Source: Opitutales bacterium
GTDB taxonomy: Bacteria; Verrucomicrobiota; Verrucomicrobiia; Opitutales; Oceanipulchritudinaceae
Length of the DNA: 64,000 nucleotides
Assembly: GCA_020831485.1 (NCBI GenBank)
Contig: JAFIGG010000004.1
Coordinates: 45,760-109,759 of the forward strand
Direction: 5' to 3'
The translations under genes were made by a program, and so were the position numbers. Positions 36,101-46,469 of the stretch are shown here, one piece after another. A model generated the notes under the pieces. It was not told the origin of the DNA, did not search any database, and saw only the letters and a program-made list of their open reading frames with translations. How positions within the stretch are numbered: the stretch's first letter is position 1; each line of letters starts with the position of its first letter.

Positions 36101-37859
36101 AGCGGGAAAGGTCCTGATTGCTGATGATCGGCGATTCGAGGCGAATCATGCGGCAGTTGTCGGGGCCTGGGTGCAAGAGGTCGCTCTCGCTGCCGAGAAA
36201 GGATATCGAAGAGGTCACCAGTTCCTCACGGATCGGGTCAATCGCCGGATTCGTCACCTGAGCAAACAGCTGCTTGAAATAGCTGTAAAGCAACTGGGGC
36301 CGTTCCGAGAAGACCGCCAGCGGCGCGTCGTTGCCCATCGAACCCAGCGGTTGGTTGCCGGATTCGGCCGTCGGCCCAAGCGTAAAGCGCAGGTCCTCGT
36401 AAGTGTAACCGAAACAACGCTGAAACTGGGTTAACTCATGCCCCTTGAGCGCCGGTTTGGCTTCCTTCTCAGGCAGGTCCTTGAAGAAAATCCGGTTTTC
36501 GTTGAGCCATTTTTCGTAAGGGTTGTTCTGCGCGACCTGCTCCTTGACCTCTTCGTCTGGAATGATCCGGCCCTCCTTGGTGTCGACCAGGAACATACGC
36601 CCCGGCTCGAGGCGGCCTTTTTTGACTACCTTGGACTGGTCCACCTTCAACACGCCGACCTCCGAGGCCATGATCACCAGATCGTCCTCGGTGACATAGT
36701 AGCGTGAAGGACGCAGGCCATTCCGGTCGAGAACGGCACCGATAGACACCCCATCCGAAAAAGCGATTGAAGCCGGGCCATCCCAGGGCTCCATCATGCA
36801 GGCGTGGTATTCGTAGAAGGCGCGTTTTGCTGCCGACATCTGATCGTGACGCTCCCAGGGTTCCGGAATCATCATCATCACCGCCTGGTGCAGCGGACGC
36901 CCGGCAAGCACCAGGAGTTCGAGGCAGTTGTCAAATTTGGCGGAATCGGAACCGTCGGTGCGCACGATTGGCAGGACTTTGTCGAGGTCCTTGCCGAGCA
37001 ATTCACTCTTCAGCAACTGCTCGCGGGCACGCACCCAGTTCTCATTGCCGCGCACGGTGTTTATCTCACCGTTGTGGCACATGTAACGGTAGGGCTGCGC
37101 ACGCGGCCAGGACGGGAAGGTATTGGTCGAGAAACGGCTGTGGACCAGGGCCATCGCGGTTTCCATGTCCGGATGGTGCAGGTCGGGGAAGTATTCACTG
37201 AGCTGCCCGGTCGTGAGCATTCCCTTGTAAACCATCGTTCGGGCCGACAAAGTGGCTGTGTAGAAGTCGTCGCCTCCCTCAACACCGCGGTAGCGGATGT
37301 CCATCGAAGCGCGCCGACGGATCACGTAGAGGCGGCGCTCAAAGTGGTCGGCATCCTGAATGTCAGGCCCGCGACCGATGAAAATCTGCCGCATTACCGG
37401 CTCGCGCTCTGCAGAAGCCTTGCCCAGCAACTCGCTGCGGACCGGCACATCGCGCCAGCCGAGGAATACCTGGCCCTCTTCGGCAACGACTTCTTCGTAA
37501 ATCCGCTCACACTCTTCACGTTCCTCGGGGTTCTTGCTAAAAAACACAGTGCCCACGGCATACTGGCCCTCGTCGGGAACATCGATTCCGCACTCAGTGC
37601 CCACGGTTTTGAAAAACTTGTGGGGCAATTGGAAGAAGATCCCGGCGCCATCACCGGTGTCCGGATCACAACCGCAGCCACCACGGTGGTCCATATTGCG
37701 GCACATCTCGAGAACACCCTCGATGATAGCGTGCGACTTCAGGCCTTTTAAATGGCACAAAAAGCCCACTCCACAGTTCTCATGCTCCTGGGAAGGGTCG
37801 TAAAGTCCCTGAGGAGACGGCAATGCGGGGTCGTTGAATTTAGGCATATGGGCAGACAT
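33159..37859 (-). CDS. gltB: Glutamate synthase large (alpha) subunit
   Basis: The protein is 1566 residues from ATG 37859; the frame reaches 37934 but those residues look unlike the family. A 28-residue propeptide precedes the nucleophilic cysteine of the class II glutaminase domain ([14 protein letters not shown]29 before processing). The rest follows the classical order: central domain, FMN synthase domain ([31 protein letters not shown]), the [3Fe-4S] cluster ([14 protein letters not shown]) and the C-terminal beta-helix GXGXG domain. With GltD it makes glutamate for nitrogen assimilation. Upstream it is divergent from the Kef antiporter genes across a region with no clear operator. Confidence 0.97.
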   Translation of the reverse strand: MSAHMPKFNDPALPSPQGLYDPSQEHENCGVGFLCHLKGLKSHAIIEGVLEMCRNMDHRGGCGCDPDTGDGAGIFFQLPHKFFKTVGTECGIDVPDEGQYAVGTVFFSKNPEEREECERIYEEVVAEEGQVFLGWRDVPVRSELLGKASAEREPVMRQIFIGRGPDIQDADHFERRLYVIRRRASMDIRYRGVEGGDDFYTATLSARTMVYKGMLTTGQLSEYFPDLHHPDMETAMALVHSRFSTNTFPSWPRAQPYRYMCHNGEINTVRGNENWVRAREQLLKSELLGKDLDKVLPIVRTDGSDSAKFDNCLELLVLAGRPLHQAVMMMIPEPWERHDQMSAAKRAFYEYHACMMEPWDGPASIAFSDGVSIGAVLDRNGLRPSRYYVTEDDLVIMASEVGVLKVDQSKVVKKGRLEPGRMFLVDTKEGRIIPDEEVKEQVAQNNPYEKWLNENRIFFKDLPEKEAKPALKGHELTQFQRCFGYTYEDLRFTLGPTAESGNQPLGSMGNDAPLAVFSERPQLLYSYFKQLFAQVTNPAIDPIREELVTSSISFLGSESDLLHPGPDNCRMIRLESPIISNQDLSRLRKIDKPGFRSITLPILFRPEMNEPGLAGGLLPGKSGRTDMVDFHKVNEVTGRGLERAMNNLCEAADAAIREGANLLILSDRKVDSRRSPIPALMAVAGLHHHLIRRGKRSQVSIILESAEPREVHHFAVLLGYGVDAVNPYLAIDSIKALIDTDELKMDPDKAVQNYLKGSIKGVIKTMSKMGISTVASYRGAQIFEAVGISSNVIDRYFTWTASRVEGIGMDVISREVKLRHDSAFKDREVENDELDPGGAYQWRKGGERHLFSPEAIHLLQKSARLGSRKIFSEYSRLVDDQSRDLYTLRGLMEFNFDPKKSIPIEEVESVESIVKRFKTGAMSYGSISKETHESLAIAMNRLGGKSNTGEGGEDYERFKPMANGDSKRSAIKQVASGRFGVTSYYLVNSDELQIKVCQGAKPGEGGELPGTKVFPEIARVRGTTPGVGLISPPPHHDIYSIEDLAELIFDLKNANHHARVNVKLVSAVGVGTIASGVAKAKADVILISGYDGGTGASPRSSIQHAGCPWELGLAETHQTLLLNDLRSRVVVETDGQLKTGRDVAIACLLGAEEFGFATGPLVSLGCLMMRVCHKNTCPVGIATQNETLRKNFGGAADHVVNFMTFVAEELREVMAKLGFRTINEMVGRTDRLNMRQGIEHYKAKGLDYSKLLYRPDLGPEVGTYCQMKQDHGIEKTLDMTTILPACKAAIEKGEKVKLDLPIVNTDRVAGTITGSEISRHLGPDGLPDGTIHLKFTGCAGQSLGAFTPKGMTLEVEGDTNDYCGKGLSGGRIVVYPPRNAHKDFVADESIIVGNTCFYGATAGEAFIAGVAGERFCVRNSGVHAVIEGVGDHGCEYMTGGSVVVLGRTGRNFAAGMSGGIAYVYDPKGVFSKDLNAEMVNLYQLIECEDEEIQSVRERIEKHVEWTNSAKGRAVLADWENARAHFVKVLPADYERVLLAQKKARESGLSGEDAVIAAFEENAKVGH

Positions 37860-38040
37860 AGGTAGCAGTTTAATAGGGAACCACTTTATAATGATGCAAG
37901 TCCGATATTTAATATAAAGCCTTCGGAGGCCCAATTTTACATTCGAAACCAGCAGTGGAGACCGCTTTCAGCCAACAATTAGCCCTCCTGAGCATTGACC
38001 TCGGTTCGACTTGCAACAATCGTTCAGGAAATGGGGCTGT

Positions 38041-39663
38041 ATGGAGTTTGATATCATTGCACAACTGGGCTGGATCGTCATCGCGGGAACCGTTTTTGCC
38101 TACCTGGGCAAGCTTATCCGCATGCCGACGATCGTCGTCTACATATTCGCGGGCTTACTGCTGGGGCCAATAACAGGCATTCTGGATATGGATTACGCCC
38201 TGGAGCTGATTTCCGAGCTGGGGATTGCCCTGCTGCTATTTCTGGTCGGGCTCGAGCTGAGTTTGAATAAAATTCGCGACGTTGGCAAAGTCGCTCTGGC
38301 TGCGGGAATCGGCCAGGTAGTTTTTACCGCAGCCTTTGGCTTTGTGATTTGTTGGTTATTGGGCTTCGAATTGATGGAGTCCCTGTTCCTGGCCACGGCC
38401 CTTACCTTCAGCAGCACCGTTGTGGTGGTAAAGCTGCTGGACCAAAAGGGCGATCTGGACAGCCTTTACGGCCGAATCGCAGTGGGGATTTTTCTGGTCC
38501 AGGACCTAGTGGTGGTCATTTTCCTGACCGTGCTGGCTGGTCTGGCCCGGGGCGGTGAGGCCGCGACCATGGGATCGATCCTGCAGGGCGTGGGGATGGC
38601 TTTCGCCGGGATGATTCTGCTATTGGTGGGCATTCTTCTGGCGGCGCGCTGGATCCTGCCCAAGCCCTTTTCCTGGGCGGCACGCAATCCGGACCTGATT
38701 TTTGTCTGGGCAATTGCCTGGTGCTTCCTTATTGTGCTGGCAGCCGAGGGCATCGGGCTCTCGCTGGAAATCGGAGCCTTCCTGGCCGGGCTGAGTCTGG
38801 CACAGTTGCCTTACAACGACGACCTGCGGCGACGGGTTCACCCCTTGATGAATTTTTTCATCGCGGTGTTTTTTGTCACCCTGGGCATTCAGATGGAATT
38901 TGGCGAAGCCGCCGCCTTCTGGAAGGAAGCGATTGTGCTGAGTGTGTTTGTGCTGATCGGCAACCCGCTGATTTTCATGCTGATCATCACCCGCATGGGT
39001 TACGCGGAGAAAACGGCCTTTTTCACCAGCGTCACTGTCGCTCAGATCAGCGAATTCTCCTTTATTTTCGCCGCCATGGGGGTGGCCTCCGGCCTGATCG
39101 GCAGCTCAATCCTCTCAGTCACGGCCTTGGTCGGCGTCATTACGATCGCGGTTTCGGCCTACATGATTATATATAACGCGCCACTGTATGCCTTCTGTCG
39201 AAAGCTCAAGTTGCTGAAAATGTTCGGGGCGAATCAGGTGGACGACGAAAAACCACCGGAGAAGCTGGAGAACCACGTCATCGTGATCGGAATGAACTAC
39301 ATGGGCCGCTGCCTGGTGAAGGACATCCACAAGGCTGGCTATGAAGTGCTGGCGATCGACAACGACCCGGGCAAACTGTTCGATCTACCCGGCCATCAAT
39401 TGATCGGCAACTTCGACTACCATTCGGTTCAGGAAGCCTCATACTTGGAATCCGCGCGACTGGTGGTTTCGGCCCTGCAAATCGAAGATGCCAACACCCT
39501 GATCGCCTACCGCTGCCAGCAGTGTGGTGTTCCTTGTGCGATTCACGGTTTCGACCAGACGATTCTGGAAGACCTGCTTGAACTGAATACGGGCTTCATC
39601 CTCACCCCGAAACTGGACGGCATGGTCACCCAGCGCGGGCACCTCAAAGAGGAGGGCTTTTGA
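38041..39663 (+). CDS. Kef-type cation/proton antiporter with TrkA-N domain (first of a pair)
   Basis: The protein is 540 residues from ATG 38041 (MEFDIIAQLGW); a TTG at 38011 is less likely. About 12 membrane helices form a CPA2 antiporter domain (LGIALLLFLVGLELSLNKIR, TFSSTVVVVKLLDQKGDLDS, VQDLVVVIFL). The C-terminal cytoplasmic RCK/TrkA-N domain, about 415-540, has the Rossmann start HVIVIGMNYMGR with an acidic residue at the end of strand 2 (LAIDNDP). It probably exchanges K or Na for protons under nucleotide or NAD control. Two bases separate its TGA from the next ATG. Confidence 0.9.
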   Translation: MEFDIIAQLGWIVIAGTVFAYLGKLIRMPTIVVYIFAGLLLGPITGILDMDYALELISELGIALLLFLVGLELSLNKIRDVGKVALAAGIGQVVFTAAFGFVICWLLGFELMESLFLATALTFSSTVVVVKLLDQKGDLDSLYGRIAVGIFLVQDLVVVIFLTVLAGLARGGEAATMGSILQGVGMAFAGMILLLVGILLAARWILPKPFSWAARNPDLIFVWAIAWCFLIVLAAEGIGLSLEIGAFLAGLSLAQLPYNDDLRRRVHPLMNFFIAVFFVTLGIQMEFGEAAAFWKEAIVLSVFVLIGNPLIFMLIITRMGYAEKTAFFTSVTVAQISEFSFIFAAMGVASGLIGSSILSVTALVGVITIAVSAYMIIYNAPLYAFCRKLKLLKMFGANQVDDEKPPEKLENHVIVIGMNYMGRCLVKDIHKAGYEVLAIDNDPGKLFDLPGHQLIGNFDYHSVQEASYLESARLVVSALQIEDANTLIAYRCQQCGVPCAIHGFDQTILEDLLELNTGFILTPKLDGMVTQRGHLKEEGF

Positions 39664-39664
39664 T

Positions 39665-41248
39665 ATGACCGGTTTTATCCTGATTATCCTTGTAGCTGCA
39701 GCGGCACACGGAATTGCAGCCTTGCTGCGGCTACCGGTCATTCCCATGTATCTGCTGGGCGGTATTGCCCTGCAATGGGTCGGCGGCAATGGCGTGCAGC
39801 CTGAAAACTGGGTGACTGCGGTCGAACTGGGCCTGATCTTCCTGGTGTTTTTTGTCGGCATCGAACTCAACCCCAAACGCATCAACCGCCAGCTAAATGC
39901 GGTCTGGCGGGTCGGTCTTTTCCAATTTTTTGCCGTCGGCCTGCTGGGCTACCTGATCGCATACGCACTGGGTTACAGCCAAATCGAGGCGATCTACATC
40001 ACCTTTGCCCTCTCGGCCAGCTCCACCCTGGTTGTGGTCCGCCTGCTCAAGCAGCGCCAGCAAATGTTTGAACCCTATGCGCGCCTGGTATCCGGGGTGC
40101 TGCTGCTGCAGGATGTATTTATCATCGTCATTTTGGTCCTGCTGCTCCGCTCCGGGGCAGGCCCCGAAGCAATGGCCTGGGGTCTGGGCGCAACCCTGTT
40201 GCTGGGCATGCTGGCCTGGATCGGACACCGTTGGCTGATCCAGCTGGTGATCGTGCGGATGCGCCAGGATGAGGAAACCCTCTTGCTGACGGTGCTTACG
40301 ACGCTGTTCATTTTTGTAGGCCTGGCGCACCTGCTCGAACTGCCACTCGCCGTTGGTGCCTTCATGGGCGGATTCGTGCTGTCCGCCTTTCCGGTCAGTG
40401 GCATTGTCCGCGGCATGGTGAGTTCCTTGTCCGGCTTTTTTATGGCGCTGTTTTTCACCGCGCTGGGCGGGCTGATCGTGATTCCCTCTCTGGGCATGCT
40501 GTTGGATGGCCTGATCCTGGGGGTCTGCCTGATCGTAATCACGGTCCCGCTGGTCACCTGGGTTGCGGAGCGTGCAGGCATCTCCGCCCGTTCGGCCATT
40601 GAGTCCGGGCTGCTTTTGAGTCAGACCAGCGAATTCTCGCTGATCCTGGTATTCCATGGCTTTCTGCTCAACCAGATATCCGGCGAACTCTTTTCACTGG
40701 TTGTATTGATGACAGCGGGGACGATGGCATTGACGCCCTTCCTCTCCCACGACCGCGTGGCCATTTTCCTGATGCGCCTGCACCCTTGGGTCGGCAACCG
40801 CTGGCAACTGCCGGAAGACCTGAAAGACCATGTGGTCATTCTGGGTTACAGCCGGGCGGGCGACTACATGGCCTTGCCGGTCCGCGATGCGGGCTGTCCG
40901 GTGGTGGTAGTGGATGATGACCCGGTCATCGTGCGCCGCCTCAAGGGCATGGACATCCATGCGGTCGCGGCTGAGGCCTCCGATGAGAAAACGTTGAAAC
41001 GCGTGCATGCCGACAAGGCCCGGCTGGTGATCGTCGCCTTGCGGCGCTTCTCGGACGCGGCCAAAATCCTGAAATTCCTCAAGCCTTATAAAGTCAAGGT
41101 CTGGGTGCGGGTCTTCGACGAATCCCAGGCCGCTGAAATCGAACGCAGCGGCGGCAAAGCGATCATGGGTGTGCACAAGACCATCGAACGCTTCATGGAG
41201 TGGATTAAAAAGGAATTGCCTCAGGACGACAAAGCAGGCGAAGACTGA
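39665..41248 (+). CDS. Kef-type cation/proton antiporter with TrkA-N domain (second of a pair)
   Basis: The protein is 527 residues. Same architecture as the preceding gene: membrane CPA2 domain (LGLIFLVFFVGIELNPKRIN, SASSTLVVVRLLKQRQQM, LLLQDVFIIVILVL) and a C-terminal TrkA-N domain (HVVILGYSRAGDYMALPV, with VVVDDDP). The two proteins are clearly related but divergent, suggesting ancient duplication and possibly a heteromeric transporter. The coupling by near-overlap supports co-expression. It is followed after 4 bp by a GTG start of the helicase gene. Confidence 0.9.
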   Translation: MTGFILIILVAAAAHGIAALLRLPVIPMYLLGGIALQWVGGNGVQPENWVTAVELGLIFLVFFVGIELNPKRINRQLNAVWRVGLFQFFAVGLLGYLIAYALGYSQIEAIYITFALSASSTLVVVRLLKQRQQMFEPYARLVSGVLLLQDVFIIVILVLLLRSGAGPEAMAWGLGATLLLGMLAWIGHRWLIQLVIVRMRQDEETLLLTVLTTLFIFVGLAHLLELPLAVGAFMGGFVLSAFPVSGIVRGMVSSLSGFFMALFFTALGGLIVIPSLGMLLDGLILGVCLIVITVPLVTWVAERAGISARSAIESGLLLSQTSEFSLILVFHGFLLNQISGELFSLVVLMTAGTMALTPFLSHDRVAIFLMRLHPWVGNRWQLPEDLKDHVVILGYSRAGDYMALPVRDAGCPVVVVDDDPVIVRRLKGMDIHAVAAEASDEKTLKRVHADKARLVIVALRRFSDAAKILKFLKPYKVKVWVRVFDESQAAEIERSGGKAIMGVHKTIERFMEWIKKELPQDDKAGED

Positions 41249-41252
41249 CTGC

Positions 41253-44200
41253 GTGCGTCGACCCAGCAAAGCCTGGCAGCCTCCTCCGCTGCCTCCGATC
41301 GAATACCCCGCCGAACTGCCAATCTCCAGTCGGGCGGAGGACATCGTCGCAGCTATCCGCAAGCACCAGGTGCTGATCATTGCGGGTGAAACGGGGTCCG
41401 GAAAAACCACCCAGATCCCGAAGATGTGCCTGCAGGCGGGCTTAACCGAATTCGGTCGCATCGCCTGCACCCAGCCGCGCCGGGTAGCGGCGCTGTCGAT
41501 TTCCCGGCGCCTGTCCGAGGAGCTAAAAACCGAGTGGGGCCAGTTTGTCGGCGCCCGGATCCGCTTCACCGACAAGACGGCTCCATCCACCGCAATCGCG
41601 GTCATGACGGATGGCATGCTGCTCAACGAAGTCCAGTTCGACCCTGATCTGCGGCGATACTCGGCGCTGATCATCGACGAGGCCCACGAACGCAGCCTCA
41701 ACATCGACTTCCTATTGGGTTACCTGCAAGGCCTGCGCAAGCGGCGGCCGGACCTTAAGATTCTGATTACTTCGGCGACAATCGATACCGAAGCCTTTTC
41801 GAAAGCCTTCGACGACGCCCCGGTCATCGAGGTCAGCGGCCGCACCTACCCGGTGGACGTAATCTACGCGCCGATCGACGAACTGCAGGAAGACAGTGGC
41901 GACTTCACCTACATCGAAGCCATGGCCACCGCCGTGGAGCGCATCCTCAGCCTCAATCAACCGGGCGACATCCTCTGTTTTCTCCCCGGAGAAAAGGACA
42001 TTCGCGAAACCGCATCCCTGCTGGATGGCGGACTCAGCGAACGAGTCGATGTGCTGCCCCTGTTCGGACGCCTCAGCAACAGCGACCAGCAAAAGATCTT
42101 TCGCTCGAGCCAGCGCCGCAAAGTTATTCTGTCGACCAATATCGCGGAAACCTCGATCACGATTCCGGGCATCCGCTTCGTCGTCGATGCGGGTCTCGCC
42201 CGCATGAGCCGCTACCATCCGCAGAGCAACGCCCTGCGTCTGCCGATCGAGCGCGTGGCCCGCAGCTCGGCCGACCAGCGCAAAGGCCGCGCCGGCCGCA
42301 TCGCGCCAGGGGTCTGCGTTCGCCTCTACGACGAAAAGGACTACGAGTCCCGCCCGGCCTACACCACCCCGGAGCTGCTGCGCAGCAACCTGGCCGCAGT
42401 CATTCTGCGCATGATGGCCTTCCGCCTGGGTGACATCGAAGACTTTCCCTTCATCACACCACCCAGTGCCGGTGCCATCCAATCGGGTTACAATCTGCTG
42501 CACCAGCTCGGTGCCATCGACGAAGACAGGTGCCTGACACCATTGGGTAAGCGCCTTGCCCGCCTGCCGGTGGACCCGACCGTGGGGCGCATGATCCTGC
42601 AGGCCACCCAGGAAGGCTGCCTGCGCGAGATTCTGGTAATCGCCGCCGGCCTGAGCATTCAGGATCCGCGCGAAAGGCCCATGGAAGCGGCGGACACGGC
42701 AGATGCGATGCACCGCAAATTCGCTGACCCGCAATCGGATTTCCTCAGCCTGCTGAACATCTGGAAGGCCTACCATGAGCAGATGGAGTCGCTGACCCAG
42801 GCCAAGCTGCGCAAGTTCTGCAAGCAACACTTTCTCTCATACCTGCGCATGCGCGAATGGCGCGACATTCACAGCCAGCTGGAGCACTCCATCCGCGACA
42901 TCGGCGGCTTCAAATTCGCCCAGGCCGAGGCCGAATACCACCAGATTCACCGCGCCCTGCTCAGCGGCCTGCTCCACGGAGTTGCCGAGAAAGAGCTTGG
43001 CAACACCTTCCGCATGGCCCACCAGCGGCGGATCGACCTTTTCCCGGGCTCCGTCCTCTACGACCGCAAGGCCGCCAAAGCGGCGCGGGCTCGAAAGAAG
43101 CCGGCCACTCCGGTCAAGAGCAGCACGCCCGACTGGATTCTGTGTGCGGAGATCGTCGAAACCAGTCGGCTTTTCGGCCGCAATGCGGCCGAGATCGACC
43201 CAGCCTGGGTTGAAGAGCTCGGCGCCCACCTGATCCGGACCAAATACACCGAGCCGGTCTACGACGAGCGTTCCGAACGGGTCGTTCTGCACGAGCGCAA
43301 ACTCCTGTCCGGGCTTGAGATCTCCCGTCGACGCCGCAGCTGCTTTCCGCTGCAACCCGATGTCGCCACCGAGCTTTTCATCCGGCACGGCTTGGTCCAG
43401 GGCGGGCTGCGCACCCAACCATCCTTCCTCAAGAAGAACCTCGCCCTGCGCGAGAAGATTGAGGATTTCCAAACCCGGGTGCGTGCCGTCAACACCTGGG
43501 AGCTCGACGATCGGATCTTCAATTTCTACAAGCAGCGTATTCCGCCAATGGGCTCGCAGAAGGAGCTGACCCGCTGGATTCGGCACGAACTGAAGGGCGA
43601 TGACTCGACGCTGGAAATCAGTGAAGACGACCTGGTCGACCGCGATCGCTTTGATTTCGACAAAGACAAGGCTTCCTTTCCGGAATCCGTGCGCATCAAC
43701 AATGCGGTCTTCGGCATCGATTACGCCTACAAACCCGGCGACGAAACCGATGGTGCGACACTCAAGGTGCCGATCGAGACCTTTCAATCCTTCGATCCGG
43801 CTCAGATTGACTGGGTGGTTCCCGGCTGGATTGAGGAACGCATTCTGTGCCTGCTCAAATCCCTGCCCAAGGATCACCGTCGCCACCTCATCCCGCTGGC
43901 CGAAACCGCGCGCAAATGCCTGCGCGAAGTGCAGCAGGATAAAGGGCCACTGGTCGAACAATTGACCCGCATCCTCGGCGAGCAGTACCAACTGCGGGTC
44001 TGGCCCGAAGACTGGAATCCCGACAGCATTCCCGAACACCTGCGCCCGCGCATCGCGGTGGTCGACAACCGCAAACGCACCCTCGCCAGCGGCCGCGAAT
44101 GGCAGCAGGTGGCCGAGCAAGTTGATTCCGTGCAGCACGGCAAAGCCAAGGAGGAAACCACCGCCGAACGCCGCCTGAAGATCTGGCACAAGGCCCGCGC

Positions 44201-45038
44201 GCAACACGAGCGGTTCAACCTCACCCGCTGGGACTTTCCGGATTTCCCGAAGCAGATCGAAATCGGCCAGATCAACGGCATGGGAGTGCCCGCCTACCCC
44301 GGCATTCAAAGGGAAAAAGACGAAAGCCTGTCCCTACGCCTGTTTGAAACCCTCGAGGAGGCCGAAGCCGCCAGCCGGGTCGGATTCATCCACCTCGCGA
44401 TCTATCTGATGGGCCGCGAACTCGGCTGGCTGGAAAAGGACCTGCAAAAGGAACTGAAGCGCGTCGAATGGCTCGCCAGCCCCCTGTTGTCGGCAAAGGC
44501 GCTCTTTGCCCAGGTCCGTTTCATGCTCTGGAGCCACCTCTTCACCTGCAGGGAAGTCCTGCCCCTTGAGCAGCAACGCCTCGACGCCACCATCGCCCAG
44601 GCCAAAGAGCGCTCCCGCGGCCTGATCCCGCAATGCGTCGACCTGCTGGAAGGGGTTTTCAACAAGTGGACGCAACTGCAGCTCGGCCTCAAGGACTTCC
44701 CGGACGCCCTCGAAACACTCAACGGCCTGGTCCACCCGCGCTTCCTGATCGAAGTCCGCTGGGCGCAACTGCAGCACTACCCTCGCTACCTCAAAGCCCT
44801 CGAAATCCGCCAAAACCGCGCCGCCCAGAACCCCACCAAAGACACCGACAAAGCCCAGCGCCTGCGCCCCTTCGTTCAGGCCTTGAAGCAACTTGGCACC
44901 AACACCGCAGCCAAGCGCCAATACCGCTGGCTACTGGAAGAATACCGCGTCCAAGTCTACGCCCAGGAACTCGGCACCGCCGAAAAAGTCTCCCCCACCC
45001 GCCTGGAAGAGCAGCTGAAAGCAGCCAGAGGCGCATGA
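41253..45038 (+). CDS. hrpA: ATP-dependent RNA helicase HrpA
   Basis: The protein is 1261 residues from GTG 41253; the frame reaches a GTG at 41169 but that start would overlap the antiporter by 80 bp. DEAH-box helicase: motif I GETGSGKTTQIPKM (45-52 for the P-loop core), motif II DEAH at 142-145 (LIIDEAHERSLNIDFLLG), motif III TSATID, motif V TNIAETSITIPG and motif VI QRKGRAGRIAPGVC. The HA2, OB and DUF3418-like C-terminal regions follow, giving a length near E. coli HrpA (1300). HrpA has been linked to mRNA processing and ribosome rescue. Confidence 0.95.
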   Translation: MRRPSKAWQPPPLPPIEYPAELPISSRAEDIVAAIRKHQVLIIAGETGSGKTTQIPKMCLQAGLTEFGRIACTQPRRVAALSISRRLSEELKTEWGQFVGARIRFTDKTAPSTAIAVMTDGMLLNEVQFDPDLRRYSALIIDEAHERSLNIDFLLGYLQGLRKRRPDLKILITSATIDTEAFSKAFDDAPVIEVSGRTYPVDVIYAPIDELQEDSGDFTYIEAMATAVERILSLNQPGDILCFLPGEKDIRETASLLDGGLSERVDVLPLFGRLSNSDQQKIFRSSQRRKVILSTNIAETSITIPGIRFVVDAGLARMSRYHPQSNALRLPIERVARSSADQRKGRAGRIAPGVCVRLYDEKDYESRPAYTTPELLRSNLAAVILRMMAFRLGDIEDFPFITPPSAGAIQSGYNLLHQLGAIDEDRCLTPLGKRLARLPVDPTVGRMILQATQEGCLREILVIAAGLSIQDPRERPMEAADTADAMHRKFADPQSDFLSLLNIWKAYHEQMESLTQAKLRKFCKQHFLSYLRMREWRDIHSQLEHSIRDIGGFKFAQAEAEYHQIHRALLSGLLHGVAEKELGNTFRMAHQRRIDLFPGSVLYDRKAAKAARARKKPATPVKSSTPDWILCAEIVETSRLFGRNAAEIDPAWVEELGAHLIRTKYTEPVYDERSERVVLHERKLLSGLEISRRRRSCFPLQPDVATELFIRHGLVQGGLRTQPSFLKKNLALREKIEDFQTRVRAVNTWELDDRIFNFYKQRIPPMGSQKELTRWIRHELKGDDSTLEISEDDLVDRDRFDFDKDKASFPESVRINNAVFGIDYAYKPGDETDGATLKVPIETFQSFDPAQIDWVVPGWIEERILCLLKSLPKDHRRHLIPLAETARKCLREVQQDKGPLVEQLTRILGEQYQLRVWPEDWNPDSIPEHLRPRIAVVDNRKRTLASGREWQQVAEQVDSVQHGKAKEETTAERRLKIWHKARAQHERFNLTRWDFPDFPKQIEIGQINGMGVPAYPGIQREKDESLSLRLFETLEEAEAASRVGFIHLAIYLMGRELGWLEKDLQKELKRVEWLASPLLSAKALFAQVRFMLWSHLFTCREVLPLEQQRLDATIAQAKERSRGLIPQCVDLLEGVFNKWTQLQLGLKDFPDALETLNGLVHPRFLIEVRWAQLQHYPRYLKALEIRQNRAAQNPTKDTDKAQRLRPFVQALKQLGTNTAAKRQYRWLLEEYRVQVYAQELGTAEKVSPTRLEEQLKAARGA

Positions 45039-45087
45039 TTGTGCCGCAGTTTTGACAGTCCGGCCCCCTTGGCTAGACTTTGAGGTC

Positions 45088-45549
45088 ATGGATTCAGGCC
45101 GCAGTCAGGCAAGTCGGACCGAGGCTCGTGCACAGCTCGTGCCAACGAATCAATGGGTCGCCTTTCTGGCACACTTTCTATTCATTCTCGCGGCCTGGAC
45201 GGTGGTGATCAAATACCTGTTTCCGATTGCCTACGCGCTGGCCGAAGGCACGCCCCTGACCAGCTATATTTACTGGGATCTGTGGCCTGTGGCCCACGTC
45301 TGGCTGGGTTGGGCTTTGCTGCGACGTCCCGCCTACACGCGGGTGCTGGCGATTGGGATGTCGGTCATTGAGATCGTCATCATCGTCAGCCTGTTTATCT
45401 GGTTCCTCGCCGATCCCGACTGGTCGATCTGGCGGACCAACTGGTTCATCAACAAGATCTTCGTGCTGCTCAGTTTTGTCCTGATTCTGATCACCTTCAT
45501 ACGCCGCTGGGAACATCGACCCCAACCCTCAACCGAAACCGCATCATGA
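45088..45549 (+). CDS. Hypothetical four-helix membrane protein
   Basis: The protein is 153 residues from ATG 45088, with a GAGG ribosome site. Four predicted membrane helices: about 21-49, 60-85, 88-112 and 122-147. The N terminus is hydrophilic (SGRSQASRTEARAQLVPT) and the C terminus ends in a basic, then polar tail. No family recognised. Its stop overlaps the start of the aldo/keto reductase gene (ATGA), so they are probably translated together. Confidence 0.7.
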   Translation: MDSGRSQASRTEARAQLVPTNQWVAFLAHFLFILAAWTVVIKYLFPIAYALAEGTPLTSYIYWDLWPVAHVWLGWALLRRPAYTRVLAIGMSVIEIVIIVSLFIWFLADPDWSIWRTNWFINKIFVLLSFVLILITFIRRWEHRPQPSTETAS

Positions 45550-46469
45550 TTACCCGTAGACAAGCCATTTCCCGCATGGGCATCGGCGCCGCCACCCTCA
45601 GCCTCGCTCCATTGCAGGTATTTGCCGGCATGGAGGAGCTCCGCAGGCATCCTATCCACTCCACGGGCGAAAAAATACCGGTCATCGGCCTCGGCACCTG
45701 GCGCACCTTCAATGTCGGTGATGACGAGGAGCTGATGCTGGATCGCACGAAGGTCGTAAAGTCTTTCTTTGACGAAGGCGGCGGCATGATCGACTGCTCG
45801 CCGATGTATGGCTCCGCGCGCGAGCTAATGGGCTTTGCATTTGAGCGCCTCGGCGTGCCGGACACTTTGTTTTCAGCCGAAAAAGTGTGGACCCGAGAAG
45901 GCTCCGCCACCCGTGAGCAGGTTCGGGAGTCCGAGGAGCTTTGGGGCGTGAAGCCCTTCGACCTCATGCAGATACACAATCTGGTTTCCTGGGAGGCCCA
46001 CCTCGAAACACTCAAGGAGATGAAAGAAAACGGCGACATCCGCTACATTGGCCTGACCACATCCCACGGCCGCCGCCACCGGGACCTCGAAGCCATCATG
46101 CGCCGTGGCGGCATTGATTTTGTGCAACTCACCTACAACCTGACGCACCGCAGTGTTGAAGACCGACTGCTTCCCCTCGCCAAGGATGAAGGAATAGCGA
46201 TCATTGCCAACCGTCCCTACGACGGCGGCCGCCTGATTCGCGACCTCAAGGCCAAGCACGAGGTTCCCCAGTGGGCCAGCGACGCGTTTGACTGCGAAAG
46301 CTGGGCCGACTTCCTGCTCAAATTCATCACCTCCCATCCGGCGATGGCCTGCGCCATTCCCGCTACGACAAGTGTCAGCCACTTAAAGGAAAACATGCAG
46401 GCCGGACGAGGCTCTCTGCCCGATGAGGAAACACGTCAACGCATGATCCGCCACGTTGAATCCCTATGA
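45546..46469 (+). CDS. Aldo/keto reductase with Tat signal
   Basis: The protein has 307 residues. The N-terminal MITRRQAISRMGIGAATLSL is a Tat signal, with the R-R at residues 4-5 and a hydrophobic stretch ending in FAG. The TIM-barrel AKR core includes IPVIGLGTWRTF, the D-x-x-x-Y pair in MIDCSPMYGSARELMG, and a K in FSAEKVWTREG. The NADPH-binding part appears less canonical near the C terminus (IPATTSVSHLKENM). Likely a periplasmic oxidoreductase of unknown substrate, in an operon with the two flanking membrane-protein genes. A periplasmic AKR would have to hold its NADPH tightly or be loaded before export. Confidence 0.85.
   Translation: MITRRQAISRMGIGAATLSLAPLQVFAGMEELRRHPIHSTGEKIPVIGLGTWRTFNVGDDEELMLDRTKVVKSFFDEGGGMIDCSPMYGSARELMGFAFERLGVPDTLFSAEKVWTREGSATREQVRESEELWGVKPFDLMQIHNLVSWEAHLETLKEMKENGDIRYIGLTTSHGRRHRDLEAIMRRGGIDFVQLTYNLTHRSVEDRLLPLAKDEGIAIIANRPYDGGRLIRDLKAKHEVPQWASDAFDCESWADFLLKFITSHPAMACAIPATTSVSHLKENMQAGRGSLPDEETRQRMIRHVESL

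Noticed and set aside
42837..44309. 490-residue open frame antisense to hrpA
   Set aside because: It lies wholly inside a well-supported gene and is a by-product of GC-rich codon use. The same applies to antisense frames at 41712-42830, 33048-34559 and 4752-5882.
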